A stretch of 64,000 bases of DNA, taken from positions 1 to 64,000 of the forward strand of contig NZ_BALE01000012.1 in the NCBI RefSeq assembly GCF_000963885.1. The letters run 5' to 3'. A program made the position numbers and the translations under genes. Source of the DNA: Tanticharoenia sakaeratensis NBRC 103193 (GTDB lineage: Bacteria; Pseudomonadota; Alphaproteobacteria; Acetobacterales; Acetobacteraceae). Below are positions 8,178-17,324 of the stretch, piece after piece (within the stretch, counting starts at the first letter, position 1; every line of letters starts with the position of its first letter). The notes beneath the pieces are model-generated. The model searched no databases. It was not told the DNA's origin and saw nothing but the letters and a program-made list of their open reading frames with translations.

Positions 8178-9521
8178 ATGGGTATGGACGCCGCGATCTA
8201 TACGACCCCTGACCCCGACCTGCGCGAACTGCTCGCCGCACGCCCTACCCTGCGCGCGGATGCGATCGACGGGCTGTGCTTCGAAGGCGTCCCGCTTGCC
8301 GCCATTGCAGCAGCGCATGGCACACCCTGCTGGGTCATGGGCGTCGGCACCCTGAAAGGCCGCGCACGCGCCCTGCGGGCCGCATTCACGGATGCAGGCC
8401 TCTCGCCGTCGATGCATTTCGCGCTCAAGTCCAATGACCTGCGGGCGACACTCGTGACGCTCGCAGCGGAAGGCTTTGGGTGTGACGCCGTCAGCGGAGG
8501 CGAAATCCGCCGTGCCCGTGCCGCCGGGATCGCGCCGCATCACATCGTCTTCTCGGGCGTCGGCAAGACCGATGCCGAACTCGATCTGGCACTCGAACTC
8601 GGCCTGGCACACATCAATGTCGAAAGCGCCGAGGAACTCCGGCGCCTCTCGGTGCGGGCGTCTGCCATGGGCCGGGAGGCCGATGTCGTGCTGCGCGTGA
8701 ATCCCGATGTCGATGCCGCGACCCATGACAAGATCAGCACCGGACGGGCGGACGACAAGTTCGGTATCCCCTTCGGCGATATCCCGGCGCTGTTCGACGA
8801 GGCGCGCCGCCTGCCGGGTCTGCGCATGGCGGGCCTTGCCGTGCATATCGGCAGCCAGATCAACGAAGCGGCGCCGTTCAGGCGTGCCTATGCGCGCATC
8901 GCGTCGCTGGTTCGGGATCTGCGCGCGCGGGGTCATGCCGTTCACATCGTCGATTGCGGCGGGGGCCTCGGCATCGCCTATCGCGATGAGATCGCACTCG
9001 ATCCGCGCGCCTGGGCCGCAACCATTGCGGAGGCATTCGGCGATCTCGATGTGCGTCTGGCCATCGAGCCAGGACGGTGGCTCTCCGCTCCTGCCGGTCT
9101 GTTGCTGGCGCGCGTGATCGACACGAAGGCGATGCCGGAAGGATCGCCGGATCTGATCGTGCTTGATGCCGCGATGAACGATCTGGCGCGACCAAGCCTC
9201 TACGACTCGTGGCACGGCATCGTACCGGTCGCGCCCCCTGCCCTTCATGCGCCGTGCACGCCGCACACGGTCGTGGGTCCCGTCTGCGAAAGCAGCGACG
9301 TTCTGGCACGGGCGCGTCCGCTGCCGCGGCTCGAACCAGATGCACTCGTCGCAATCCTTGATGCGGGAGCATACGGTGCGGTGATGAGCTCGACCTATAA
9401 CTCCCGCCCGCTTGCGGCTCAGGTCGTGGTGGACGATGGCCGCATGGCCTGCGTGAAACCGCGGCAGGATATCGAGGCGCTTTGGGCGGGCGAGACCGTG
9501 CCGGAGTGGTTTGCGGCATGA
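8178..9521 (+). CDS. lysA: Diaminopimelate decarboxylase
   Basis: Makes L-lysine from meso-diaminopimelate. It is a fold-III PLP decarboxylase of about 447 residues. The PLP lysine is in HFALKSND (more often YAxKAN), followed by FGCDAVSGGE, the HIGSQI motif, the glycine-rich phosphate loop CGGGLG, EPGRW, the second-subunit Cys in GPVCESSDVL (CESGD is usual), and GAYGAVMSSTYNSRP. The small departures could mean a related amino acid decarboxylase, but LysA fits best. GTG 8175, ATG 8178 and ATG 8184 are all possible starts. Its stop overlaps the ATG of the next gene by 4 bases. Confidence 0.88.
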   Translation: MGMDAAIYTTPDPDLRELLAARPTLRADAIDGLCFEGVPLAAIAAAHGTPCWVMGVGTLKGRARALRAAFTDAGLSPSMHFALKSNDLRATLVTLAAEGFGCDAVSGGEIRRARAAGIAPHHIVFSGVGKTDAELDLALELGLAHINVESAEELRRLSVRASAMGREADVVLRVNPDVDAATHDKISTGRADDKFGIPFGDIPALFDEARRLPGLRMAGLAVHIGSQINEAAPFRRAYARIASLVRDLRARGHAVHIVDCGGGLGIAYRDEIALDPRAWAATIAEAFGDLDVRLAIEPGRWLSAPAGLLLARVIDTKAMPEGSPDLIVLDAAMNDLARPSLYDSWHGIVPVAPPALHAPCTPHTVVGPVCESSDVLARARPLPRLEPDALVAILDAGAYGAVMSSTYNSRPLAAQVVVDDGRMACVKPRQDIEALWAGETVPEWFAA

Positions 9522-12265
9522 GCCCCGCGCCCGCGCCAACTCTCGCGCCCACGATGCCGCTGTCCGCACGGCTGCATCGCACGCGATCGTTCGCGCGGGC
9601 GGCTATCCTGTGCGAGCGGGCATGGCCGGGCCTGCGCATGCCGCTCGCAATGGGTGGCACCTATCTGCTGGCGGGCCTGCTCCGCTGGCCCCAGCGCATG
9701 CCGGACTGGCTTCATGCGGCGGTCGAGGCCGCATGGCTCGGCACGGCGCTCTGGCGTGCGGCGGCCAGTCTGCGCGCCGTCGTGCCACCCACCGCCGCTG
9801 AGGTGGATCGACGGATCGAACGTGCCTCGCGCCTGGCGAACCAGCCGCTGCTGGCACTGACGGACCACCCCGCCCTTCCAGGCGCCGAAGCCGTCTGGGA
9901 CGCCCATGTCAGCCGCGCGCTCGGCAGGATCGGCCCGCTTCGCGCAGGTTGGCCTTGGCCGCGCCTGACACTAGCCGATCGCGCGGGCGTCGGTGCGATG
10001 ATTGCGGCTCTTGCACTCGGCGTGATTGCCGCCGGCGATCATGCGCCATCGCGTCTGGCCGCTGCCCTGCGTCCCGGCTGGGACGATGCCGATGTCCCGC
10101 TGCCACAGATCCAGGCCTGGATCGACATGCCGGACTATGCGCCCGGCTCCCCGATCTTTCTTCAGAACGGCACCGAACCCGACGCGGCCCTGCAGGCGCG
10201 CCCCGCAAGTGTACCGGACGGGGCAGCGCTTCACGCGACCCTCACGGGACTTGCCGCGAAGCCCCATGGTGCCGGCGCGGATACTGGCGCCATCGGCATC
10301 AAGGGGCTCGACCCCACGAGTTGGCAGGTCGATGCGCACCTGACGCAGAGCGGCACGATGCGGCTGGTCGCGCGCGGTCGCACGCTCGCGCAGTGGCCGA
10401 TCTCCGTGCAGCCTGATCTGGCACCCGAACTGCACTGGGGCCCTCATCCCGGCGCGGATCCTCAAGGGTTCCGCACGAACCTGCCCTGGACCGCAAAGCA
10501 GTCCTACGGCATCGCAATGCTTGAAGCCGAAATTCGCCATGCCGGCAGCACCCGTGTTCTGCGTGTGCCGATTACGCTCGACGGCCATCCGCGCGATGCC
10601 CACGGCATGGCAACGCCGGATCTCTCGGCCGACCCATGGGCCGGGGAGCAGGTCAGCGCCGTGCTCCACGCCCGCAGCCTCAGCGGTCGCGAAAGCCGAA
10701 GCACCTCCGTATCCTTCACGCTCGGCGCGAGATCGTTCCGCGATCCGCTGGCCCGGGCACTGATCGATCTGCGTCGTCGCATGGCGCTCGGAGAGGAAGA
10801 CGACCCGACCGCATCTGACGAAGTCGCGGCCCTGCTGGATGCGCCGAAGCTGGCGGATGCCCGGCCTGGCGCGTTCACGGAGCTGTCCGCGCTGGCAACG
10901 CTGCTCGGCAGTCCGGATCTGACCGCGGCAGCGGCCGACGGGCCGCATGACGAAGCCATCGGGGTCCTGTGGTATCTGGCGCTTTATCTCGAGGATATGC
11001 GCCACGCATCTCCGGAAGAAGCAACCGCGGCACTCGATATCCGTGCGGCGCAGGAGCGCGTCCAGTCGCAGATCGACCGGATGCGCCGCCTCGGATCGAA
11101 GGGCCATACCGAATCCGAACAGGCCGAGCTCGGCCGCCGGACGCAGGCACTGCGCGAGGCGCTCCAGCGCCGAATGGACCTTCTGGCCCAGAAGGCGATG
11201 CGCAACGGCACCGCTTTGCCGGACATGGGCGATGCCATGAACGGCCCGTCCGACGAGCTGCAGCGCATGATGCGCGACATGCAGTCCGACGCCGCCAACG
11301 GCCGGTCGGACGATGCGATGCGCAAGCTTCAGCAGATGGAAGACCTGTCCGAGCGCATGCGGAATGCGACGCCGCAGGATCTGGCCAATCTCGCCAAGCA
11401 GATGCAGGCGCAGATGCAGGCGCAGCAGCAGATGCAGGCGGTCCATGACATGATCCACCGGGAGACCGGACTGCTCGATCATGCGCAGGCTCGTCTGGGC
11501 GCGCAGACCAAGGCGGCGAAGGCGCAGCAGACCGATCAGGACGAGGACCAGGGCGGCGGCAACGATCTGGCCAACATGCCGACGGCCGAATTGCTGCGTC
11601 GTCTCGGTCTCCAGCCGCCGGCCGACATGCAGCAGCAACAGCCGGCCCCCGCCCAGACATCGCCACAGGATGGGCTGAACGCGCTCGACCCCGACGAGCG
11701 CCAGCGGCAGGCGGACCAGCGGTTGCAGGACCATGCCATATCCCATGCGCTGACCCGCGCGGTGCAGGCGCTGTCACGCGAGACGCATGACCTGACCGGC
11801 AAGGATGCGAAGAAGCTCGCAGCCGCGCATGACGACATGGTCAAGGCGTCGCGTGCGCTGATGGATTCTCACGACGACGACGCGCAACGGCAGGCGCAGA
11901 AGGCCATCAAGGACCTCAGCGAGGCCTCGAAACAGATGCGCCAGGCGATGAGCCAGAAGAGCGCAGGCCAGCCGATCTTCCTGCCCGGCATGGGCATGGG
12001 CCAGTCGAGCGGACATGGCTCTGATCATGGCGACGGGGACAGTCGCGGCGCGCAGTCCGACGATCAGGACAAGAGCAATCGCGATCCGCTCGGCCGCCAT
12101 ACCGGCGAGGGTCACGATGCACAGGACACCGACACCAAGCTGCCCGACCAGCAGCAGCGCGACCGCGCCCGGGAGATCCAGCGCGAGTTGCAGCGTCGCG
12201 ATTCCGACCGGACGCGCTCGAAAGACGAGCTGGATTATCTGGACCGGCTGCTCAAGTCGTTCTGA
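9518..12265 (+). CDS. TIGR02302/DUF4175 family large membrane protein
   Basis: About 915 residues. Two membrane segments lie near the N-terminus (around LAMGGTYLLAGLL and residues 150-170, AGVGAMIAALALGVIAAG), followed by a long extracytoplasmic region and then a Gln/Met/Asp-rich low-complexity section (for example QMQAQMQAQQQMQA) and a charged tail with DELDYLDRLLKSF. This is the layout of the alphaproteobacterial TIGR02302 family, whose function is not established. It is often found next to lysA, as here: the start ATG overlaps the lysA stop (ATGA). The 3' end overlaps the convergent phosphodiesterase gene by 14 bases. Confidence 0.85.
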   Translation: MSPAPAPTLAPTMPLSARLHRTRSFARAAILCERAWPGLRMPLAMGGTYLLAGLLRWPQRMPDWLHAAVEAAWLGTALWRAAASLRAVVPPTAAEVDRRIERASRLANQPLLALTDHPALPGAEAVWDAHVSRALGRIGPLRAGWPWPRLTLADRAGVGAMIAALALGVIAAGDHAPSRLAAALRPGWDDADVPLPQIQAWIDMPDYAPGSPIFLQNGTEPDAALQARPASVPDGAALHATLTGLAAKPHGAGADTGAIGIKGLDPTSWQVDAHLTQSGTMRLVARGRTLAQWPISVQPDLAPELHWGPHPGADPQGFRTNLPWTAKQSYGIAMLEAEIRHAGSTRVLRVPITLDGHPRDAHGMATPDLSADPWAGEQVSAVLHARSLSGRESRSTSVSFTLGARSFRDPLARALIDLRRRMALGEEDDPTASDEVAALLDAPKLADARPGAFTELSALATLLGSPDLTAAAADGPHDEAIGVLWYLALYLEDMRHASPEEATAALDIRAAQERVQSQIDRMRRLGSKGHTESEQAELGRRTQALREALQRRMDLLAQKAMRNGTALPDMGDAMNGPSDELQRMMRDMQSDAANGRSDDAMRKLQQMEDLSERMRNATPQDLANLAKQMQAQMQAQQQMQAVHDMIHRETGLLDHAQARLGAQTKAAKAQQTDQDEDQGGGNDLANMPTAELLRRLGLQPPADMQQQQPAPAQTSPQDGLNALDPDERQRQADQRLQDHAISHALTRAVQALSRETHDLTGKDAKKLAAAHDDMVKASRALMDSHDDDAQRQAQKAIKDLSEASKQMRQAMSQKSAGQPIFLPGMGMGQSSGHGSDHGDGDSRGAQSDDQDKSNRDPLGRHTGEGHDAQDTDTKLPDQQQRDRAREIQRELQRRDSDRTRSKDELDYLDRLLKSF

Positions 12266-13094
12266 GGGCCGCGCGCAGTGCAAGCGGCGTGTTCGTGACG
12301 ATGATGTCGATCGGCAGGCGTCGGACGAACGCAGCACCGGCCGGGGGCGACACCGCATCATCAATAGCGGTGCGGCCGAGCAGATCGGTCACCACCACAG
12401 CGCCTGAATCGTGCGCGGCCTGGAACAAATCGGGCTGCGCCCCGCGCGGAACGTAGGCTGCAAAACACCTGTCGCCCGCCATCGTCCGGGCGCGCCTTAC
12501 TGCGTCAGTGCTGGTCGCCAGGCACGAGACAAGCGCACGATCCGACACGGCGAAGGCCGCGCGACTGATCTTTTCGGAAAATGTCAGCAGCAGCACACGA
12601 TCATCGAGCCCCGCCTGTCGGACCATTGTCATCACCGTGTCGGGCGGCACCGCCTTGATGTCCAGCATCAGGAGCGCGGTCGGTGTCCGCGCGGCCCACT
12701 GAAGCACGGACTGGAAATCCGGCACCCGGGCTTCGGCGATCCCGCCTGACCGGCGCAGATGGAGCGCGCGAATGGCCGGCCCGGACAATGCTGCAACGGT
12801 ACCGTGTCCGTCAGTCGTCCGATCCACGGTCGCATCGTGCATGAGCACGACCGTACCGTCGGAGGCTTGCGCCAGATCGAGTTCCAGCATGAACGGACCC
12901 GCTGCCGTCGCTCGCGCGAATTCGGCGAGGTCATTTTCCGACGCTTCAGGATTCCGCCAGCCGCGATGCGCGCAGATCAGAGGCCGAAGTGCGAGACGTT
13001 GGAACAAGGATGGCGCAGCCGCGCGGGCCGGGGACGGACCCGACAGCAGCACGCCAGACGCAGCGCCGATCACGCTGCGGCGCGACAGGCGCAT
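12252..13094 (-). CDS. Glycerophosphodiester phosphodiesterase family protein, Tat-type export
   Basis: A GDPD TIM-barrel enzyme of about 280 residues, probably cleaving glycerophosphodiesters to glycerol-3-phosphate and an alcohol. The family hallmarks are ICAHRGWRNPEASEN (catalytic His, metal Glu), ELDLAQASDGTVVLMHDATVDRTTDG (second catalytic His) and LMLDIKA. The N-terminus has a twin-arginine signal, LSRRSVIGAASGVLL, ending in ARAAA, so it should be exported folded. It starts one base after the stop of the hydroxyisourate hydrolase gene and is the last gene of the long catabolic operon; a role in purine breakdown is not obvious. Confidence 0.87.
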   Translation of the reverse strand: MRLSRRSVIGAASGVLLSGPSPARAAAPSLFQRLALRPLICAHRGWRNPEASENDLAEFARATAAGPFMLELDLAQASDGTVVLMHDATVDRTTDGHGTVAALSGPAIRALHLRRSGGIAEARVPDFQSVLQWAARTPTALLMLDIKAVPPDTVMTMVRQAGLDDRVLLLTFSEKISRAAFAVSDRALVSCLATSTDAVRRARTMAGDRCFAAYVPRGAQPDLFQAAHDSGAVVVTDLLGRTAIDDAVSPPAGAAFVRRLPIDIIVTNTPLALRAALRTT

Positions 13095-13095
13095 G

Positions 13096-13428
13096 TCAGC
13101 TGCCGCGATAGGTCGAATAGCTGAACGGCGCGGCCAGCAGGGGTACATGGGCGTGCATATCGGTGCCCAGACCGAAGACGATCGGCACGATATCGAGAAA
13201 TGGCGGATCGCTCAGCACAGCGCCCTGCCCCCGAAAATAATTGCCGATCTCGAACTCCATACGATAGTGCCCAGCAGCGAGTGCCAGCTCCCGCAAGGCC
13301 GGGCACCGGCCATCCTCGTTCGTCTCACCTTCGAACAGCAGCAGCCCGGCGCCGTACAGGCGAAGCGTAACCCCTGCCGCAGGGCGACCGGAGACGGTGT
13401 CGAGAACATGGGTCGAGAGCGAGCTCAT
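13096..13428 (-). CDS. uraH: 5-hydroxyisourate hydrolase
   Basis: A transthyretin-like enzyme of 110 residues that hydrolyses 5-hydroxyisourate to OHCU. The two end motifs of the enzyme, as opposed to true transthyretin, are present: N-terminal LSTHVLDTVSGRPA with the catalytic His, and the C-terminal YRGS. A central FLDIVPIVFGL also fits. No signal peptide is seen, so it is cytosolic. Its ATG overlaps the stop of uraD by 4 bases. Confidence 0.95.
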   Translation of the reverse strand: MSSLSTHVLDTVSGRPAAGVTLRLYGAGLLLFEGETNEDGRCPALRELALAAGHYRMEFEIGNYFRGQGAVLSDPPFLDIVPIVFGLGTDMHAHVPLLAAPFSYSTYRGS

Positions 13429-13943
13429 GGGTCTACCTGATCTTCCAGACGGAGGGCCGCGATCATGTCGATCTGCGCCAGTGCTGTCGCCAGTTCCACG
13501 TCCGGGGTGCTCTGCAGACGCTTTTCCATGGCGTCGAGGATGATCGCCTTGTTCGCCCGACGGACGCAGATCACGAACGGCATCGCGAATTTGGCACTGT
13601 AGGCATCATTCAGCGCGCGAAAATGCGCGTATTCGTCCGGTGTCAGCCGATCCAGTCCAACCGTTCCCTGCTCGCTGCGGGACTCGCGGCTCAAATCGGG
13701 ATCGATCCCGGCCCGGTGCCCGAGTTCGGGATGCGCGCGGACCAGCGCAAGCTGACGCTCGGGTCCGGCCGCGCGCACCGCATCACTCAGCGCCGCACGC
13801 ATCGCATCGAACGAGGCGAACGGCCGCCTGCGCGCCGCATCCGCCGCCACCCAGGGAGAATGTTCATAGAGCGCACCGAAACGTTCGACGAACGCATCAT
13901 CAGAAAGGGCATTGACGCCCGCAAGATCGAGGCGCGTCGTCAT
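13425..13943 (-). CDS. uraD: OHCU decarboxylase
   Basis: Decarboxylates 2-oxo-4-hydroxy-4-carboxy-5-ureidoimidazoline (OHCU) to S-allantoin. The 172-residue protein carries the family pattern: FVERFGALYEHSPWVAADA, the catalytic His71 in AHPELGHRAG, the SEQGTVGLDRLTPDEYAHFRALN segment and FVICVRRANKAIILDAMEKRLQ. The order uraD-uraH is typical. The ATG at 13943 overlaps the stop of puuE by 4 bases; a longer frame upstream is only antisense sequence of puuE's coding strand and does not look like protein. Confidence 0.95.
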   Translation of the reverse strand: MTTRLDLAGVNALSDDAFVERFGALYEHSPWVAADAARRRPFASFDAMRAALSDAVRAAGPERQLALVRAHPELGHRAGIDPDLSRESRSEQGTVGLDRLTPDEYAHFRALNDAYSAKFAMPFVICVRRANKAIILDAMEKRLQSTPDVELATALAQIDMIAALRLEDQVDP

Positions 13944-14836
13944 GCCGGGAAGTGCTCCAGCCAGTGCCGCGCGATATCGAGCCGTGTTGCGACCCACGCA
14001 TCTTCGTGCGCCCGGACATGATCGATGAAGCGGGCCAGCGCCCGTGCACGGGCAGGCTTGCCCGCGAGCCGGCAGTGCAGCCCGATCGACATCATTCGTC
14101 CGCCTTCCGCATGGAGCTGATCGAATGCATCGCGCAGGTAACGGAAGAACTGCTCGCCTTCCGTAAAACCATTGAGAGCCGCGAACTTCATGTCGTTCGC
14201 ATCGAGCGTATACGGTACGATCAGCTGCGGGCGTCCGTGCGTGCGATCGTAATAAGGCAGTTCGTCGGCATAGCTGTCGGCATCGTAGACGAAGCCGCCT
14301 TCCTCCGCTGCGAGCCTTGCCGTCTGCGGGCTGGTGCGGCCCTGATACCACCCGAGCGGACGCGATCCCGTTACCTCGGTGTGCAGCGCGATGGCCTCGA
14401 GCATGTGCGCGCGTTCGACATCTTCAGGAATCTCCTGATAATCGATCCAGCGCAGGCCGTGACTGGCGATTTCCCAATCCGCCGCCTTCATCGCGGCAAC
14501 CGCTTCGGGATTGCGCGCCAACGCCTTGGCGACGCCGAACACGGTCACAGGAAACTTTGCCTCGGTAAACAGGCGATGCAGGCGCCAGAAGCCGACGCGC
14601 GATCCGTATTCGTAGAGGCTTTCCATCTGGAGGCAGCGCGCGCCGATGATCGATCGCGTGCCGACCATCTCGGACAGGAACGCCTCCGAACCCGCATCGC
14701 CGTGAAGAACCGAGTTCTCGGCTCCTTCCTCGTAGTTGACGACGAACTGCACCGCGATGCGTGCGCCGTTCGGCCAGCGCAGATCGGGCGGGCTCGCGCC
14801 ATACCCGATCAGATCACGTGGATAAGGCGCGCTCAT
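13940..14836 (-). CDS. puuE: Allantoinase, polysaccharide-deacetylase type (PuuE)
   Basis: Hydrolyses allantoin to allantoate. This is the metal-independent PuuE class with a NodB-like fold, unrelated to the amidohydrolase AllB. About 298 residues. Family features include YPRDLIGYGASPPDLRWPNGA near the start, VNYEEGAENSVLHGD, YEYGSRVGFWRL, WYQGRTSPQT and DDLPYY-like DELPYYDR. The start is at 14836, where the ATG overlaps the stop of the aminotransferase gene. Together with uraH and uraD it forms the HIU to allantoate module. Confidence 0.93.
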   Translation of the reverse strand: MSAPYPRDLIGYGASPPDLRWPNGARIAVQFVVNYEEGAENSVLHGDAGSEAFLSEMVGTRSIIGARCLQMESLYEYGSRVGFWRLHRLFTEAKFPVTVFGVAKALARNPEAVAAMKAADWEIASHGLRWIDYQEIPEDVERAHMLEAIALHTEVTGSRPLGWYQGRTSPQTARLAAEEGGFVYDADSYADELPYYDRTHGRPQLIVPYTLDANDMKFAALNGFTEGEQFFRYLRDAFDQLHAEGGRMMSIGLHCRLAGKPARARALARFIDHVRAHEDAWVATRLDIARHWLEHFPA

Positions 14837-16062
14837 TCTGCACCCCATGCAGCGCGCGCGGCATCGACCGCGGCACCGCGAGTCACGGCAACGCCCTCTC
14901 CCGCCAGCACCGCCTCGAACGCGCCCAGCGTCTGGAGGACCTTGGGCTTGGTGGCGTTCACGCCCATGGCGCCGATCCGCCAGATCTTGCCGGCAAGCGG
15001 CCCGAAGGACGAGACGATCTCGATTTCGAATTCGGTCCGCATCAGCGTGCGCACACGTATCGGATCGCAGCCTTCCGGCACGACGACGCCCGTCACATTG
15101 GCCATCCGCGTCGCATCGTCGCCATAGACCGAAAGATCCATCGCCAGCAGGCCCGCGACCATCGCGCGGCTTGCACGCGCATGGCGGGCCCACCGCGCAT
15201 CCATTCCCTCCTCGACCGCGATCAGCGCCGCCTCCCGCGCGGCATAGAGCATGCTCGTCGCTTCGGTATGGTGGTTGATGCGCTCGGGCGACCAGTAGTT
15301 GATCAGCATCGCAAGGTCGAAATAGTTGGAACGGATAACCGGCCCCGCACCCTGCGGCGCGTCCGGATTGCGGATACCGGCCTCGTCATGACGGCGGGCC
15401 ATGATCTGCGCCACGGCCCGTTCGGACATCGTGATCGGCGCGCTGCCCGGCGGACCACCGAGACATTTCTGCAGACCGGCCGTCGCCACGTCGATGCCCC
15501 ACGCGTCCGTCTCGAACGGCATGCCGCCGAGTGTCGCCGTCGCGTCCACATAGAACAGGACGTTGTGCTCGCGGCAGACCGCGCCAATCTCGGCCAGAGG
15601 CTGGGCCGTCGTGGTGGACGTATCGCCATGAACGCAGACCAGAAGCTCCGGCCGATGCTCGACGATCGCATCCCGCACGCGGTCAGGCGGCACGACCTCG
15701 CCCCAGGGCACATCCACCGCGCAGACCACACCGCCGCACCGGGTGACGATCTCGGTCAGCAGCAGGCCGAACCGCCCGATCCGCAAGACGACGACATTCA
15801 TGCCCGGGGTGATCAGGGAAACGAGCGCGGCCTCGATGGCCGCACGCGCAGAGCCGTCGATCAGAAGCGTATGATGGTTCTTCGTGCGGAAGACCTGCCG
15901 GTAGAGCTCCGCTGTCTCGTCCATGCACCCGGTCATTTCGGGGTCCATCTGGCCGATCACGTCGCAGGCCATGGCGCGCAGCACGCGCGGATGAACATTG
16001 CACGGCCCCGCCCCCATCAGCAGACGCTGCGGCATATCGAGAACCGGGAACATGGGCGTCAT
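14833..16062 (-). CDS. pucG: Ureidoglycine-glyoxylate aminotransferase (PucG-like)
   Basis: A class V PLP aminotransferase of about 409 residues. PucG transfers the amino group of S-ureidoglycine to glyoxylate, giving oxalurate (N-carbamoyl-2-oxoglycine) and glycine. The PLP Lys199 is in TAGLQKCLGGPPG, and the N-terminal LLMGAGPCNVHPRVLRAM and GQMDPEM segments fit the alanine-glyoxylate aminotransferase group. Serine- or alanine-glyoxylate activity is possible from sequence alone, but the neighbours (allantoinase, allantoate amidohydrolase, hpx-like genes) favour ureidoglycine. I chose the ATG at 16062, which overlaps the allC stop as ATGA; an ATG at 16080 adds six residues. Confidence 0.87.
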   Translation of the reverse strand: MTPMFPVLDMPQRLLMGAGPCNVHPRVLRAMACDVIGQMDPEMTGCMDETAELYRQVFRTKNHHTLLIDGSARAAIEAALVSLITPGMNVVVLRIGRFGLLLTEIVTRCGGVVCAVDVPWGEVVPPDRVRDAIVEHRPELLVCVHGDTSTTTAQPLAEIGAVCREHNVLFYVDATATLGGMPFETDAWGIDVATAGLQKCLGGPPGSAPITMSERAVAQIMARRHDEAGIRNPDAPQGAGPVIRSNYFDLAMLINYWSPERINHHTEATSMLYAAREAALIAVEEGMDARWARHARASRAMVAGLLAMDLSVYGDDATRMANVTGVVVPEGCDPIRVRTLMRTEFEIEIVSSFGPLAGKIWRIGAMGVNATKPKVLQTLGAFEAVLAGEGVAVTRGAAVDAARAAWGAE

Positions 16063-17324
16063 GGCGAAACTTTCAGGCACTGAGCAAAGCGGTCGACGAA
16101 ACCGAGAAGCGCACGATGCGCGATCGCGACATCGGATTCCAGCACGGTCTCGTCCGGATGATGACTGATACCGCCGGGACTGCGGACGAACAGCATGACC
16201 GAGGGCCAGCGTTGCGCCATGACCATCGTGTCATGTCCGGCACCGCTGACGAGCGTCATCCCGGTGCCGCCCGCTTCCAGGGCAGCTTCCTGCATGAGCG
16301 ATACCAGCACAGGATCGCAGGCAGCACCCTTCAGGTCCTGTAGCCATGTACATTCGATCGAGACCCGGCGTCTCTGCGCGATCGCGGCAAATCCACTCTC
16401 TATCTGTCTCACCGCTTCATCGCGCATGCGCCGGTCGCCTGCCCGGACATCCAGCGAGAATGAGACGGCATCCGGTACCACGTTCGTGGCGCCTGGTCCC
16501 ACATCCATGCGACCCACAGTCGCAACCAGCCCTGAATCCGCAGCCTCGGGCAGATCACACGCCACGCGCTCGATCAGGAGAATGGCTTCGGCTGCGGCCG
16601 CCAGCGCGTCCTGTCGCATGGCCATCGGCAGGGTGCCCGCATGTCCCGCAACGCCCCTGATCTGAACGGTCCCGCGACGCTGGGCGGCAATCGCCTGCAC
16701 GGCGGCAACCGGCCGATCCAGCGCTTCGAGCACGGGCCCCTGCTCGATATGGGCTTCCACGAAGGCCAGGACGTCGGTCGAGGCCCGCGCCGCCTCGCCA
16801 AGCGCGCCGGAGTCGAGGCCCCGCGCGCGCATGGTTTGCGTCACCGTGCCAGACGGACCGCTCAGGTCGAAATCCGCCGGATCGACGATACCGGCAACCG
16901 CCCGCGACGTGATCATCGAGACCGGAAAAGCCGAGCCCTCCTCATCGCCGAACGCAATGACCTCAATCGCGAACGGCAGCCGCCGTCCAGCCCGCGAGAG
17001 CGCTTCGACGACGGAAATCCCGAGCACGACGCCAAGCAGGCCGTCAAAACATCCACCATTCGGCACGGTATCGATATGCGAGCCGAAGACGACTGCAGGC
17101 GCGTCGGATGTCGCGCCCTCCAGCCGGCCGACGAGATTGCCGGCCGCATCTTGCCGGGTTTGCATTCCGGCCTCGCGCATCCAGCCATCGACCTGGGCCT
17201 GGGCGTTCATGAACGCGTCCGAAAGCCACGGCCGGAACAGAATGTCGCTGCTTTCGGAAAACGGCCGGGCGCCGAGCGAGCGGCAGCGCGCCACGATCCG
17301 CGCGCCGATGTCTGCCTCTACCAT
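16059..17324 (-). CDS. allC: Allantoate amidohydrolase, Zn-dependent
   Basis: An M20-fold amidohydrolase of about 421 residues of the hydantoinase/carbamoylase family. Metal ligands are visible in GSHIDTVPNGGCFDG, AFGDEEGSAF, EAHIEQGPVL and near the C-terminus SPGGISHHPDE. The dimer-domain segment GVAGHAGTLPMAMRQDA is also typical. Family members cleave allantoate, ureidopropionate or N-carbamoyl amino acids. Its place between allantoinase and pucG indicates allantoate to ureidoglycine plus CO2 and NH3. It overlaps the stop of the upstream HpxW-like gene by 7 bases. A second family member at 27562 serves the pyrimidine route. Confidence 0.88.
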   Translation of the reverse strand: MVEADIGARIVARCRSLGARPFSESSDILFRPWLSDAFMNAQAQVDGWMREAGMQTRQDAAGNLVGRLEGATSDAPAVVFGSHIDTVPNGGCFDGLLGVVLGISVVEALSRAGRRLPFAIEVIAFGDEEGSAFPVSMITSRAVAGIVDPADFDLSGPSGTVTQTMRARGLDSGALGEAARASTDVLAFVEAHIEQGPVLEALDRPVAAVQAIAAQRRGTVQIRGVAGHAGTLPMAMRQDALAAAAEAILLIERVACDLPEAADSGLVATVGRMDVGPGATNVVPDAVSFSLDVRAGDRRMRDEAVRQIESGFAAIAQRRRVSIECTWLQDLKGAACDPVLVSLMQEAALEAGGTGMTLVSGAGHDTMVMAQRWPSVMLFVRSPGGISHHPDETVLESDVAIAHRALLGFVDRFAQCLKVSP

